In this document: piece after piece, positions 9,367 to 20,433 of the stretch
Position numbering within the stretch: the stretch's first letter is position 1
Layout: every line of letters starts with the position of its first letter
Assembly: GCA_964622375.1 (NCBI GenBank)
Contig: CAZUQA010000031.1
Location: 1 to 47,136 of the forward strand
Reading direction: 5' to 3'
DNA: 47,136 nt
DNA from: CAZUQA01 sp964622375
GTDB lineage: Bacteria; Bacillota_I; Bacilli_A; Erysipelotrichales; Erysipelotrichaceae
Notes under the pieces: generated by a model
Database searches by the model: none
What the model was told of the DNA's origin: nothing
What the model saw: the letters and a program-made list of their open reading frames with translations, nothing else
Program-made: the position numbers and the translations under genes

Positions 9367-9511
9367 AGTTCTGCCTTCTTTCTTTGTTGAAGCAATTATA
9401 AATTAAGCGCTTGCTTTTTGATAGGGCCTTTTTACTATCTACCAATAAAAACCTTAGCTAACACAAATACCCAGTAAACCTTGTTATCTTTAATATTAAT
9501 AAAGAAATTAA

Positions 9512-9527
9512 GGTTTCACGTGAAACA
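9512..9527. promoter_or_regulatory. parS: parS-like ParB binding site
   Basis: The sequence GGTTTCACGTGAAACA matches the Bacillus parS consensus TGTTTCACGTGAAACA at 15 of 16 positions, the only change being the first base. ParB (Spo0J) loads on such sites and spreads, recruiting SMC and organising the origin region. It lies about 13.6 kb from oriC, on the left arm, and 3.1 kb from a perfect copy at 12676. Confidence 0.85.
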
Positions 9528-9549
9528 TCGTGCTTAATCTAAAACTAAA

Positions 9550-9578
9550 AAAGAATGACGAAATAATAGCCATTCTTT
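9550..9578. terminator. Hairpin with U-rich flank in a divergent intergenic region
   Basis: AAAGAATG (9550-9557) pairs with CATTCTTT (9571-9578) around a 13-base loop. On the minus strand the stem is followed by a run of T, so it looks like an intrinsic terminator pointing at the aminopeptidase, but there is no gene upstream on that strand. It might insulate the aminopeptidase from antisense transcription. Confidence 0.35.
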
Positions 9579-9672
9579 CTCTTTCCGCTTTTACAATATC
9601 ATATTTCATCTTACATTAACAGTCTTTTATTTACTGCAGATTTAGAGTATTAAATATGGCGGAGGATTATTA

Positions 9673-10440
9673 ATGAACAACAAAAATATGACAGCTTTGG
9701 TTAGTTGCTTTGCCAGAGCCTATCACCACAAGCATTACCAAACCCGGATATTTGATGATTTTTTGGCAGAACAGCTGCTAACAGCGGCAGAGTATCAAAG
9801 CATTGCCGACAACATGGCAGCTGGTATTTCCTATTTTAATCGCGATTTTGTCGGTTCCCAAGAAGAAGCCCTGAAGTGGATAGTGGAAAATCAATTAGCT
9901 CCCACCACCTTAGCTCGCAGCGCTTTTGCGGAAGCCGCTTTGGAAGTAGTCGCAAAAAACAATAAATTACAGTATCTGATTTTTGCCAGCGGCTATGATA
10001 CCTACGCTTACCGCCATATTGACGATGATAATTGCGTAGTTTTTGAAATCGACCAAGACTTCATGATCGACGATAAAGTTCAACGCTTAAGTCGCAATAA
10101 CATCGTCAGCACCAAAGTTAACTATCTGCGTTGCGATTTTTCTACGCCACACTGGGAAAAAACACTAGAGCAGTGCCCGGCTTTTGACTCTTGCAAGTTA
10201 GCTTTTTGTAGTTTGTTAGGAATCTCTTATTATCTGACAAAAGAAGATTTTACCGCAACCGTAAAGAAGATAGCCCAGCTAATTCCAGTTAACTCACAGA
10301 TTGTGTTTGATTATCCTTTTTCCTATGAAGATGAAAAAATCCTTAAACAAAGTGAGTTAGCTAAAGCTGCTAGTGAAGAGATGCGGGCTCACTACAGCTG
10401 CCAAGATATTGAAGAGCTGTCGCAAAATGCTTCTCTTTAA
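9673..10440 (+). CDS. LCM-type SAM-dependent methyltransferase, prematurely stopped
   Basis: A 255-residue open frame of the leucine-carboxymethyltransferase-like class I methyltransferase family. The N-terminal FARAYHHKHY segment, the TLARSAFAEAAL helix, the SAM-site segment LIFASGYDTYAYR (family form is usually LGAGLDTFAYR) and the acidic FEIDQD that binds the ribose hydroxyls are visible. Natural substrates of bacterial members are mostly unknown. The frame ends in TAA at 10438-10440, but family-like sequence continues in the same frame to 10566, so this looks like a recently mutated gene rather than a short variant. Its start is ATG 9673 with GGAGG eight bases upstream. Monocistronic. Confidence 0.8.
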   Translation: MNNKNMTALVSCFARAYHHKHYQTRIFDDFLAEQLLTAAEYQSIADNMAAGISYFNRDFVGSQEEALKWIVENQLAPTTLARSAFAEAALEVVAKNNKLQYLIFASGYDTYAYRHIDDDNCVVFEIDQDFMIDDKVQRLSRNNIVSTKVNYLRCDFSTPHWEKTLEQCPAFDSCKLAFCSLLGISYYLTKEDFTATVKKIAQLIPVNSQIVFDYPFSYEDEKILKQSELAKAASEEMRAHYSCQDIEELSQNASL

Positions 10441-10566
10441 TTAATCAGCTTCTTAACCCCGCAACAAATAACGGCTACCTTTTTCTCTGAATTTAATCGA
10501 TCTTATCCCCATAGTAAAATGTTCGCTTTCCCTGGGGTCAATTACTGCTTATTGAAAAAAGTGTAA
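10441..10566 (+). pseudogene. In-frame 3' remainder of the methyltransferase after a TAA stop
   Basis: After the TAA at 10438 the same reading frame stays open for 41 more codons and ends in TAA at 10564-10566. It contains FLTPQQITATFF and, near the end, FPGVNYCLLKKV, which resemble the family's C-terminal helix and final NYCLA-type strand. The whole gene would be 297 codons, the usual family length. Aligning by eye, the stop sits where the family has a Leu, so a single TTA to TAA change would explain it. The alignment is from memory of the family. Confidence 0.7.
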
Positions 10567-10681
10567 GTCTTACTATTAATTCTTTATTACCTTGTTATTC
10601 TAAAATCGGACCATAGTAAATTATCATTGAATTACCCCACAAAACTTGTACACTTTACTTATAAATTAAAGGAGAAAGAAA

Positions 10682-11665
10682 ATGAATGATTTTTTGCTGA
10701 TTTTTATTGGTATCGCTATTTACCTTTTGGTCCACTTGTTTTCCGGATGTTTCTATGTCGTCAATCAAAATGAACGCGCAGTAAAAGTGATTTTCGGTCG
10801 TGCTAAAAGAGCTAATAAGACCAACATGCTCAATCCTGCCCTTTATGAAGGTCTACGGGAAGATGAGAAAGAGCGTTACAACTTTCCGGAATTGGAAGTG
10901 ACAATGCCGGGCGGCCCTTACTTTAAATGGCCTTGGGAAAAAATCAAAAAAGTAGCAATTGCCACCAACACTGCCAATATGGCTTACGATCCGGAATCTC
11001 CAGCTGCCAACAAAAACAACACGGTCCTTGAAGCCGTAACTAAGGATCAGCTGAACATCGAACTTTCCGGGCAAATACGTTATCGCGTTTCCGAGCGGAA
11101 CATTTATGCTTATCTCTTTGGCGTAAAACAACCGATTGCCCATGTTATGGGTTATTTCGTTTCTGTTTTACGGGAAAGAATTGCCAGTTTTGAAAGCCGG
11201 GGCTCCGGTGATGGTCAGGAAGGCAATGAATTGTTACAGGTAGCTGACAATATTTCAATCAACGATTTACGTAAAAACTTACGAGACATCAATGATCATA
11301 TGGACCGCGAGTGTGCTGTTTCTGAAGCGCGTTACGGGATTGTCTTGGAGGCTTCATTGATTACCGGTATTGATCCGCCTAATGAAGTTGAATCAGCTCT
11401 AGCAGCAATTAATATCGCCCATAACCAAATATCTTCTGATGTCAGTTTAGCGCAAGCTACAGCCGACCAAACTATCGTGCAATCAAAAAGAGCGGTGGAA
11501 ATTGAAACGCTTAAAGCTGAGAGTGAAACTGAAGGTTTAAAACTGTTGGCTCAAGAACTAGAAGCCTTGAAAAAGCAGGGTGGTAAAGAAGCCTTAAACG
11601 CCTATATCCGCAATGCTAAATTGTCCTTGTTGGATTTCACCGAATCCATTTATCGTAGTGAGTAG
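10682..11665 (+). CDS. SPFH/band 7 membrane protein, first of a pair
   Basis: A 327-residue protein with one N-terminal membrane segment (about 4-26) followed by an SPFH (stomatin/prohibitin/HflK) domain: the FYVVNQNERAVKVIFGRA opening strand is characteristic. Later parts show the coiled-coil type helix rich in Ala, Glu and Lys (AVEIETLKAESETEGLKLLAQELEAL is its core, about 275-300). SPFH proteins form large membrane-bound oligomers and scaffold microdomains or proteases. The domain contains an unusual insertion-like segment (about 43-100). ATG 10682 has AAAGGAGAAAG upstream. The next SPFH gene begins nine bases after its stop with its own AGGAGG site, so the two probably form a hetero-oligomer analogous to HflK-HflC. 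Confidence 0.8.
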   Translation: MNDFLLIFIGIAIYLLVHLFSGCFYVVNQNERAVKVIFGRAKRANKTNMLNPALYEGLREDEKERYNFPELEVTMPGGPYFKWPWEKIKKVAIATNTANMAYDPESPAANKNNTVLEAVTKDQLNIELSGQIRYRVSERNIYAYLFGVKQPIAHVMGYFVSVLRERIASFESRGSGDGQEGNELLQVADNISINDLRKNLRDINDHMDRECAVSEARYGIVLEASLITGIDPPNEVESALAAINIAHNQISSDVSLAQATADQTIVQSKRAVEIETLKAESETEGLKLLAQELEALKKQGGKEALNAYIRNAKLSLLDFTESIYRSE

Positions 11666-11674
11666 GAGGGAATC

Positions 11675-12622
11675 ATGGAATACCTATTTGATTTTCTGTT
11701 TGATAATGAAATGTTGATAAAAATTCCGGTTTTTGTTAGTTTAGGTTATTTATTAGCTGTTATCACTAAAGCAGCTATTAGTTTTTTGCTTCAAATGTTT
11801 GGCTTTTACACGATTGTAAAAGAACGTCAAGCCCTAGTCTATGTCTTGTTTGGTAGTGTGGTCGGTGTTCTAAATGAGCCGGGTCTCCATTTCCTTTGGA
11901 AAGAGTTGGGTATAAAAGCTCTGATTATCAATTTATTAGGAAAACGCTATGTCGTTGATTTACGGCTCGACCAACAATATTTGCGTAGCCAACCTGTTAA
12001 TTCGGAAGAAGGTGCGCCTATGGGTGTTGGCTTATGGTATGAGATGTATATCAGTGATCCGGTAGCTTATCTTTTCCGTAACACCAATCCCCGAGGTTCT
12101 TTAGCCGCCAATGTCAGTAATTCAACGGTTCGTTGTTTGTCTAATCTACCGCTGGATAGTATGATGGTAGACCGGCACAAGATGAGCCGTAGTGTTCGGG
12201 CTGAGGTCTCAGAGAAGTCCAGTGAGTGGGGTTATAAGTTGGGCTCTTGTTATATTCGTAAAGTTCACTTCCGTGATGTTAACATGATTCAAGAAATTCA
12301 AAACAAAGTCGTCAACCGCTTGCGCCAAGTGACCTCTGCCATTCTTCAAGAAGGGGCAAATCAAGTGAAAGTCATTACCAGCACTGCGGAAAAAGAAGCA
12401 GCTATCGACTTTGGTAAAGCCAGTGCTATTAGACCGAATATTGTCGGGAAAACGTTACAGACAGTTTCGGCGGATAAAGATGTTTGCAGTGCCCTTTTTG
12501 AAATTCTGGAAATTAATCGTATAGTAGCAAATAAGATTCCCCTCAATATTGTGAGTGAGCAGATGATGATAACACTGCCGGCTATGCCAACAAAAAGACC
12601 ATTGGTAGAAAAGACTAAATAA
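11675..12622 (+). CDS. SPFH/band 7 membrane protein, second of a pair
   Basis: A 315-residue partner of the preceding gene. One or two hydrophobic segments at about 12-45 are followed by an SPFH domain (FYTIVKERQALVYVLFG, then ISDPVAYLFRNTNP, where a DP-x-x-Y-L-F motif is common to the family). After about residue 200 come helices such as IQNKVVNRLRQVTSAILQEG and ITSTAEKEAAIDFGKASA, the usual coiled-coil/assembly region. It has no extra enzymatic domain. Start ATG 11675 has TAGGAGGGAATC directly before it. The transcript ends at the hairpin at 12643-12674. Its role beyond membrane scaffolding cannot be read from sequence. Confidence 0.8.
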   Translation: MEYLFDFLFDNEMLIKIPVFVSLGYLLAVITKAAISFLLQMFGFYTIVKERQALVYVLFGSVVGVLNEPGLHFLWKELGIKALIINLLGKRYVVDLRLDQQYLRSQPVNSEEGAPMGVGLWYEMYISDPVAYLFRNTNPRGSLAANVSNSTVRCLSNLPLDSMMVDRHKMSRSVRAEVSEKSSEWGYKLGSCYIRKVHFRDVNMIQEIQNKVVNRLRQVTSAILQEGANQVKVITSTAEKEAAIDFGKASAIRPNIVGKTLQTVSADKDVCSALFEILEINRIVANKIPLNIVSEQMMITLPAMPTKRPLVEKTK

Positions 12623-12642
12623 TCAATTTATTGCCAAGTTAG

Positions 12643-12674
12643 AAAAAACGCCACTTAATTGGGGCGTTTTATTT
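12643..12674. terminator. Bidirectional intrinsic terminator
   Basis: AAAACGCC (12645-12652) pairs with GGCGTTTT (12663-12670), with T-rich sequence on both strands. It separates the plus-strand SPFH pair from minus-strand serS, which converge here. Confidence 0.85.
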
Positions 12675-12675
12675 A

Positions 12676-12691
12676 TGTTTCACGTGAAACA
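12676..12691. promoter_or_regulatory. parS: parS, perfect consensus ParB binding site
   Basis: TGTTTCACGTGAAACA, a perfect 16-base palindrome identical to the Bacillus parS consensus. It sits between the terminator and the serS stop codon (12693), so it disturbs no gene. It is about 10.4 kb from oriC. Confidence 0.95.
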
Positions 12692-12692
12692 T

Positions 12693-13970
12693 TTAGTTGA
12701 TTTCTTTTAACCCACCCATATATGGTTGTAATACTGGTGGGATAGTTATTGAGCCATCTTTCTGTAGATTGTTTTCTAAAAAGGCAATTAACATCCGGGG
12801 TGGCGCTACCACGGTGTTGTTTAGGGTATGGGGGAAGTATTTACCTTCTTCTCTATTAACCCGCAAGCCCAGTCTTCGAGATTGGGCTTCACCCAAATTG
12901 GAACAACTACAAACTTCAAAGTATTTATCTTGGCGGGGGCTGTAGGCTTCAATATCGACACTTTTCACTTTGAGATCAGCCAAATCGCCGGAACAGCATT
13001 CTAGTACCCTAACCGGGATATTGAGTGAATTAAATAGCGCAATCGAGTAACGATACATCTTTTCAAACCAGGTTTTACTATCTTCCGGTTTACACACCAC
13101 AATCATCTCTTGCTTTTCAAATTGATGGATTCTGTAAATCCCTCTTTCTTCAATTCCATGGGCGCCAACTTCTTTGCGGAAACAAGGAGAGTAACTGGTC
13201 AGGGCTTGCGGCAATTGATCTTCTTCCAAGATAGTGTCGATAAATTTCCCAATCATCGAGTGCTCACTGGTTCCTATTAGATAAAGATCCTCCCCTTCAA
13301 TCTTGTACATCATGTTTTCCATTTCGGTAAAACTCATGACCCCTTTAACTACTTCGGAGCGAATCATAAAAGGTGGAATGTAATATTCAAAACCTTGGTC
13401 AATCATAAAGTCACGACTATAACTCAAAATGGCAGAATGTAATCTGGCGATATTCCCTTTTAGATAGTAAAAGCCGTTGCCACTGGTTTTGCGTGCGCTA
13501 TCTAAATCAACCCCTTTCAGTCTTTCCATGATATCGATGTGGTAAGGGATTTCAAAGTCGAATTTTCTAATCTCGCCGATTTTTTCGATTTCCACATTTT
13601 CACTATCATCTTTCCCTAAAGGAACAGTTTCATCAATGATATTGGGGATAACCAGCATTATCTCATTGATCCGCGTAGCTAATTCGGCTTCCTCTTGTTC
13701 GTAGGCTATAATCCGGTTGCCAATTTCCCCAACTTGAGTTTTCGCGGTTTCTGCTTCCTCTTTTCGACCCTGCCCCAGCAAAGCCCCAATCTGTTTACTG
13801 ATGATATTTCTTTGGGCTCGTAAATCATCGCCGGCAGCTTTGATTTTACGGATTTTGATATCTAACTCCGCTACTTCGTCAACTAAAGGAAGTTTACTGT
13901 CTTGAAACTTCTTTTTGATATTCTCTTTGACCAGTTCGGGGTCATTTCTTATTAGATTGATATCAATCAT
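12693..13970 (-). CDS. serS: Serine-tRNA ligase
   Basis: A 425-residue class II synthetase that charges tRNA-Ser (and the tRNA-Sec pool if present) in the cytosol. The N-terminal coiled-coil arm that grips the long variable arm of tRNA-Ser is at about 28-100. The catalytic domain shows TSEHSMIG, the motif 2 region CFRKEVGAHGIEERGIYRIHQF, and motif 3 near the C-terminus (NTVVAPPRMLIAFLENN). The ATG at 13970 overlaps the stop of the upstream flavoprotein gene (ATGA, 13967-13970), so it is translationally coupled. Expression is governed by the serine T-box leader at 14456-14657, which lies before the flavoprotein gene. A perfect parS follows its stop codon. Confidence 0.97.
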   Translation of the reverse strand: MIDINLIRNDPELVKENIKKKFQDSKLPLVDEVAELDIKIRKIKAAGDDLRAQRNIISKQIGALLGQGRKEEAETAKTQVGEIGNRIIAYEQEEAELATRINEIMLVIPNIIDETVPLGKDDSENVEIEKIGEIRKFDFEIPYHIDIMERLKGVDLDSARKTSGNGFYYLKGNIARLHSAILSYSRDFMIDQGFEYYIPPFMIRSEVVKGVMSFTEMENMMYKIEGEDLYLIGTSEHSMIGKFIDTILEEDQLPQALTSYSPCFRKEVGAHGIEERGIYRIHQFEKQEMIVVCKPEDSKTWFEKMYRYSIALFNSLNIPVRVLECCSGDLADLKVKSVDIEAYSPRQDKYFEVCSCSNLGEAQSRRLGLRVNREEGKYFPHTLNNTVVAPPRMLIAFLENNLQKDGSITIPPVLQPYMGGLKEIN

Positions 13971-14449
13971 TTTTCCACCTCTTGATTGGCTTTCGCCGTC
14001 ATTTCTTCGACAATTATTTTCGCGAAATAAGTGTTATTTAGAGCCTCATCACTGATATCCAGTTCGGTATCATAGCCATACTTAAGCCCTAATTTTTCCG
14101 CCGCTTGACGTTTATTCCACAAATCACTAATTTCTTGGATGGTCCCACGCCCCATTACACAACGATAATAATTAGTGGCGTCATTTCTTTCTTTTCTGAG
14201 AACCACACCTAAATCATTATACAAGACAAAGGAGCATTTGTTGTTGTTTTTAATCATGGTAATCTTTTTCCCTTCTTTTGCCGAGTGAAAGTAAAACAAC
14301 GCTTTACCGCCGACAAGCTCAAAGGCGAAATTCAAAGGTACAACATAGCTTTCATTATCATTAGCCAAGCCCAAGTTTAAAATCCGACATTCGTCGATAA
14401 TTTTTAGTATTTCATTTTGTCCACTTACTTCACGGTCTTTTCTTCGCAT
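13967..14449 (-). CDS. Nim-like pyridoxamine 5'-phosphate oxidase-fold flavoprotein
   Basis: A 160-residue split-barrel flavin-binding protein of the NimA/pyridoxamine-oxidase-related family. The start MRRKDREV is typical of the family, followed by a strand pair (LNLGLANDNESYVVPLNFAFE) and FYFHSAKEGKKITMI, where His and the following Lys-rich loop normally sit near the flavin. The family includes nitroimidazole reductases, but most members have no proven substrate. The start at 14449 lies six bases after the T-box terminator's U-run, and no good ribosome-binding site is seen beyond a GAAG. Its stop overlaps the serS ATG by four bases, so a tRNA-Ser-sensing leader controls it with serS. Confidence 0.87.
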   Translation of the reverse strand: MRRKDREVSGQNEILKIIDECRILNLGLANDNESYVVPLNFAFELVGGKALFYFHSAKEGKKITMIKNNNKCSFVLYNDLGVVLRKERNDATNYYRCVMGRGTIQEISDLWNKRQAAEKLGLKYGYDTELDISDEALNNTYFAKIIVEEMTAKANQEVEK

Positions 14450-14455
14450 TCTTCA

Positions 14456-14657
14456 AAACAAAAAGACACCTCCCAAAGGGACGATGTCTCGTGTTGCCAC
14501 CCTTCTTTATGGGCTCTTTAAGAAACCCACCTCAAGCCGTTAACGCCGGTTACGTAAGACTCCCAGGTGGAATTCTTGTGTTGCGATTACGACTTTTTCA
14601 CCAACCGTCGCTCTCTTTAAATCTGCCCACAGTACTAAGCCTGTTCGTTGTCTTATG
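14456..14657 (-). promoter_or_regulatory. T-box riboswitch, serine-specific
   Basis: On the minus strand a leader of about 200 nt shows all T-box hallmarks. Stem I begins with AGAGAGCGACGGTTGGTGAA. The specifier loop reads GAATTCCACCTGGGAG, with a UCC serine codon at 14569-14571 just before the usual ACCU. The T-box AGGGTGGCAACACGAG is at 14488-14503. A terminator stem (GACATC with GGTGTC, 14465-14488) ends in a T-run. Uncharged tRNA-Ser would pair with the specifier and the T-box bulge and let transcription go on into the flavoprotein gene and serS. UUC (Phe), one base upstream, is the other reading, but serS downstream decides for Ser. Confidence 0.95.
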
Positions 14658-14662
14658 CCACT

Positions 14663-14691
14663 ATTTTAGCCAGCGTCTTCGCTTTCGTCAA
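14663..14691 (-). promoter_or_regulatory. Promoter of the T-box-serS transcript, inside the end of gyrA
   Basis: TTGACG, a 17-base spacer and TAAAAT on the minus strand, nearly consensus for the housekeeping sigma factor. The -35 lies in the last codons of gyrA and the -10 contains the gyrA stop codon. The predicted start, near 14657, is at the head of the T-box leader. Confidence 0.8.
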
Positions 14692-17116
14692 CCTCCGATT
14701 TCTCGACGATGGCGACGTTGGAGACGGTGCTTTCTTCATCCAAATTTATCAGTTTTACCCCTTGAGCGCTACGCCCTTGTTCGGAAATCCCGCTGACGGC
14801 TGTCCGGATTACTATTCCGGCACTGGTGATGATGATGATATCTTCCTCGCCACTGACGGTTTTAATAGCTACTAAATTCCCGGTTTTCTCGGTGACATTG
14901 AGGGTCTTAACTCCTTTAGCTCCCCTGGTAGTAAGCCGATATTGGTCCAGTGGTGTTTGTTTACCATAGCCATGTTCGGTAATCGATAAGATATTAGCGC
15001 CCTCACTGCTGGTGCAAACCCCAATCACTTGACTGTTATCAACATTAAAGCCTTTGATGCCACTGGCGTTTCTACCCATTGGCCGTACATCGTTTTCATT
15101 AAAGCGTATCGCTTTCCCGTTAGAACTGGCGATGATTATCTCTTCATTCCCGGCGGTTATCTTAACAGCTACTAATTCATCATTATCCCGTAAGCTTAAA
15201 GCAATTTTCCCGGTTTGCCTGATGGAGTTGAATTCCTGTAAACTGGTGCGTTTAACCAAGCCGTTAGTAGTCACAAAGAACAGGTATTCCGATTCATGAT
15301 CTTTCGGTACTGAGAGGATAGATTTAACACTCTCCCCTTCTTGTAACTCTAGTAGATTAACGACCGGTATCCCTTTAGAAGTCCGTGAAGCCGCTGGTAC
15401 TCTATAGCCCTTAATACGATAGACTTTACCAAGATTAGTAAATATCATCAAATCGTCATGGGTCGAACAATAGACTATCTGGTCAACCACATCATCGATA
15501 TTCAAAGCCATTCCTTTGATTCCCCGCCCGCCACGGTTTTGCGAGCGATAGGTATCGACCGGTATCCTTTTGATATACCCATTGACCGATAGGGAAACGA
15601 TGATATCTTCTTGCGGAATCAGATCTTCATCCATAACATCGTAGTCTTCATCAGTTATTTCACTGCGTCTTTCATCGCCAAAGCGTTGACTGATGTCACT
15701 TAATTCCTCTTTGATGATGTTGTCGACTCTTTCCGGTTTGGCTAGTATGTCTTTTAAGTCTTCAATCATCGTTAACAATTCGGCGAGTTCTTGGTCTAAC
15801 TTGATTCTTTCTAAACCGGAAAGACGGCGCAAGCGCATATCCAAAATCGCTTTGGATTGGATTTCTGATAAACCAAAACGCTCAGCGAATTTTTTAATGA
15901 TTTCTTCATCATCATTACTGCTCCGAATAATACGGATAATCTCATCAATGTTATCTAAAGCGATGACCAAGCCTTCTAAAATATGAGCTCTTTCTAAAGC
16001 TTTCTCTAGGTTATATTGGGTTCTGCGGACGATTACTTCTCTTTGATGCACGATATAGTTAATAAGCGCCTCTTTCATATTTAACAGCTTAGGTGCATTG
16101 TTGACTAAGGCAATCAGATTAAAACCAAAAGTCGTTTGTAATGGGGTCATGCGGTACAGTTGATTCAAAACTACTTCAGCTTGGGTGTCTTTCTTTAGTT
16201 CCACTTCGATCATTAAGCCTTCGCGATTAGATAGGTCCCGCAAGTCGACGATGCCTTCAACTAATTGTTCATGATGCAGCTCGGCGAACTTTTCAACCAA
16301 ACGCTGTTTGTTTACCTGATAAGGTATTTCGGTAATGACAATTTTTTTCTTACCGTTGGCTAATTCTTCGATTTCTGCCCGACCGCGCACCACCACTGAG
16401 CCCCTGCCGGTTTCATAGGCTTGTTTAATACCGGAGCGCCCTAAAATCAAACCGCCGGTAGGGAAGTCCGGTCCTTTGATGATGTCCATCAATTCTATAG
16501 TTGATATATCAGGATTTTCAATTAAAGCGATACAAGCATTGACGGTTTCGTTTAGGTTGTGCGGTGGGATATTGGTTGCCATCCCAACTGCGATGCCGGT
16601 TGAGCCGTTGACGATAAGATTAGGAAATTTAGCCGGTAAAACCGTCGGCTCTTTTTCCTCACCGTCATAATTCTCAACGAAATCTACGGTATCTTTGTTG
16701 ATGTCTTTGACCATCTCCATGGAAAGCTTGGACATCCGGGCTTCGGTGTAGCGCATAGCCGCTGCTCCGTAGCCGTCGATGTTGCCGAAATTACCATGGC
16801 CGTCAACTAAAGGATAGCGATAGTTAAAGCTCTGCGCCATCCGTACCATCGACTCATAAACCGCGCCTTCCCCATGAGGATGGTATTTACCGATTACATC
16901 GCCGACAATCCGTGCCGATTTCTTGTGGGGTTTGTCTGAAGTCATCCCTAAATCGTTCATGGCATAAAGGATGCGCCGATGTACCGGTTTTAAACCATCG
17001 CGGACATCCGGCAAAGCGCGAGCGACAATGACTGACATGGCATAGTCCAAAAAGGACGATTTCATTTCCGTGGAAACATTGGTTTGTTTAATTCTTTCGT
17101 TGTTATATTCATCCAT
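14666..17116 (-). CDS. gyrA: DNA gyrase subunit A
   Basis: An 816-residue GyrA that cuts and rejoins DNA with GyrB to introduce negative supercoils. The catalytic Tyr is in [11 protein letters not shown] (about residue 123). The C-terminal beta-pinwheel has a GyrA box QNRGGRG (about 526-532), which fits gyrase rather than topoisomerase IV. Unusually, the quinolone-determining region reads [12 protein letters not shown] (80-91): the usual Gly-Asp-Ser is Gly-Glu-Gly, so the Ser that anchors the quinolone water-metal bridge is Gly. The ATG at 17116 is 14 bases after gyrB with an upstream GGGGTAATTAAAC. It ends in an acidic tail (VDESEDAG) that also encodes a promoter. Confidence 0.96.
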   Translation of the reverse strand: MDEYNNERIKQTNVSTEMKSSFLDYAMSVIVARALPDVRDGLKPVHRRILYAMNDLGMTSDKPHKKSARIVGDVIGKYHPHGEGAVYESMVRMAQSFNYRYPLVDGHGNFGNIDGYGAAAMRYTEARMSKLSMEMVKDINKDTVDFVENYDGEEKEPTVLPAKFPNLIVNGSTGIAVGMATNIPPHNLNETVNACIALIENPDISTIELMDIIKGPDFPTGGLILGRSGIKQAYETGRGSVVVRGRAEIEELANGKKKIVITEIPYQVNKQRLVEKFAELHHEQLVEGIVDLRDLSNREGLMIEVELKKDTQAEVVLNQLYRMTPLQTTFGFNLIALVNNAPKLLNMKEALINYIVHQREVIVRRTQYNLEKALERAHILEGLVIALDNIDEIIRIIRSSNDDEEIIKKFAERFGLSEIQSKAILDMRLRRLSGLERIKLDQELAELLTMIEDLKDILAKPERVDNIIKEELSDISQRFGDERRSEITDEDYDVMDEDLIPQEDIIVSLSVNGYIKRIPVDTYRSQNRGGRGIKGMALNIDDVVDQIVYCSTHDDLMIFTNLGKVYRIKGYRVPAASRTSKGIPVVNLLELQEGESVKSILSVPKDHESEYLFFVTTNGLVKRTSLQEFNSIRQTGKIALSLRDNDELVAVKITAGNEEIIIASSNGKAIRFNENDVRPMGRNASGIKGFNVDNSQVIGVCTSSEGANILSITEHGYGKQTPLDQYRLTTRGAKGVKTLNVTEKTGNLVAIKTVSGEEDIIIITSAGIVIRTAVSGISEQGRSAQGVKLINLDEESTVSNVAIVEKSEVDESEDAG

Positions 17117-17130
17117 GTTTAATTACCCCG

Positions 17131-20097
<2,967 letters not shown>

Positions 20098-20098
<1 letters not shown>

Positions 20099-20304
20099 TA
20101 TTTAATTACTATTTGTTTGGCATCGATTGTTACCAAATCACCCACAAACAACTTCCTTCCACGGCGGTTCTCGGCTTCATTATTGACACTAATAGCCAGT
20201 TCTTTAACTAAAATTTTAGCTTGGGCTCCACTATCTGCCAGTCCACAAACCTGTAACAATTGCCCCAGCGTGATATATGGCTTTTTTAGCGTAATTTCCT
20301 CCAT
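20098..20304 (-). CDS. rlbA: S4-domain protein RlbA (YaaA-like)
   Basis: A 68-residue protein made of one S4 RNA-binding domain: ITLGQLLQVCGLADSGAQAK, then NNEAENRRGRKLFVGDLV. Orthologues lie between dnaN and recF in most Firmicutes; the protein is thought to act on RNA or in ribosome assembly but its precise role is not established. I take the ATG at 20304, preceded by AAGGTGG at proper spacing; the open frame upstream of this ATG has no family similarity. First gene of the recF-gyrB-gyrA run, with an extended -10 promoter just upstream. Confidence 0.88.
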
Positions 20305-20325
20305 ATAGAACCACCTTTCGTTATA

Positions 20326-20334
20326 ATTATAACA
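20326..20334 (-). promoter_or_regulatory. Extended -10 promoter of rlbA-recF-gyrB-gyrA
   Basis: TGTTATAAT on the minus strand: a perfect -10 with the TG of an extended -10, about 22 bases upstream of the rlbA ATG. No consensus -35 is needed or seen; a GCGC-containing inverted repeat (near 20340-20355) occupies that position. Confidence 0.6.
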
Positions 20335-20373
20335 CAAAACGCGCTTAAATGCGCTTTTTAAACATTTTGACAA

Positions 20374-20400
20374 ACAAAAACACCAAATGGTGTTTTTTGA
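20374..20400. terminator. Terminator downstream of dnaN
   Basis: AAAAACACC (20376-20384) pairs with GGTGTTTTT (20389-20397) around AAAT, with U-runs on both strands. It separates the dnaA-dnaN unit from the rlbA-gyrA unit. Confidence 0.8.
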
Positions 20401-20433
20401 GTTTTTTTCAATTGTTTGTCAGAATAACTAAAA

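Larger units (their letters stand above)
9367..9672. other. Divergent intergenic region with parS-like site and hairpin
   Basis: 306 bases between the aminopeptidase (minus) and methyltransferase (plus) genes. It holds a -10-like TATAAT for the aminopeptidase near 9398-9403 (minus), the parS-like palindrome at 9512-9527, an 8-bp hairpin at 9550-9578, and a GGAGG ribosome-binding site at about 9661-9665 for the methyltransferase. No ORF or RNA gene is recognisable. Confidence 0.6.
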
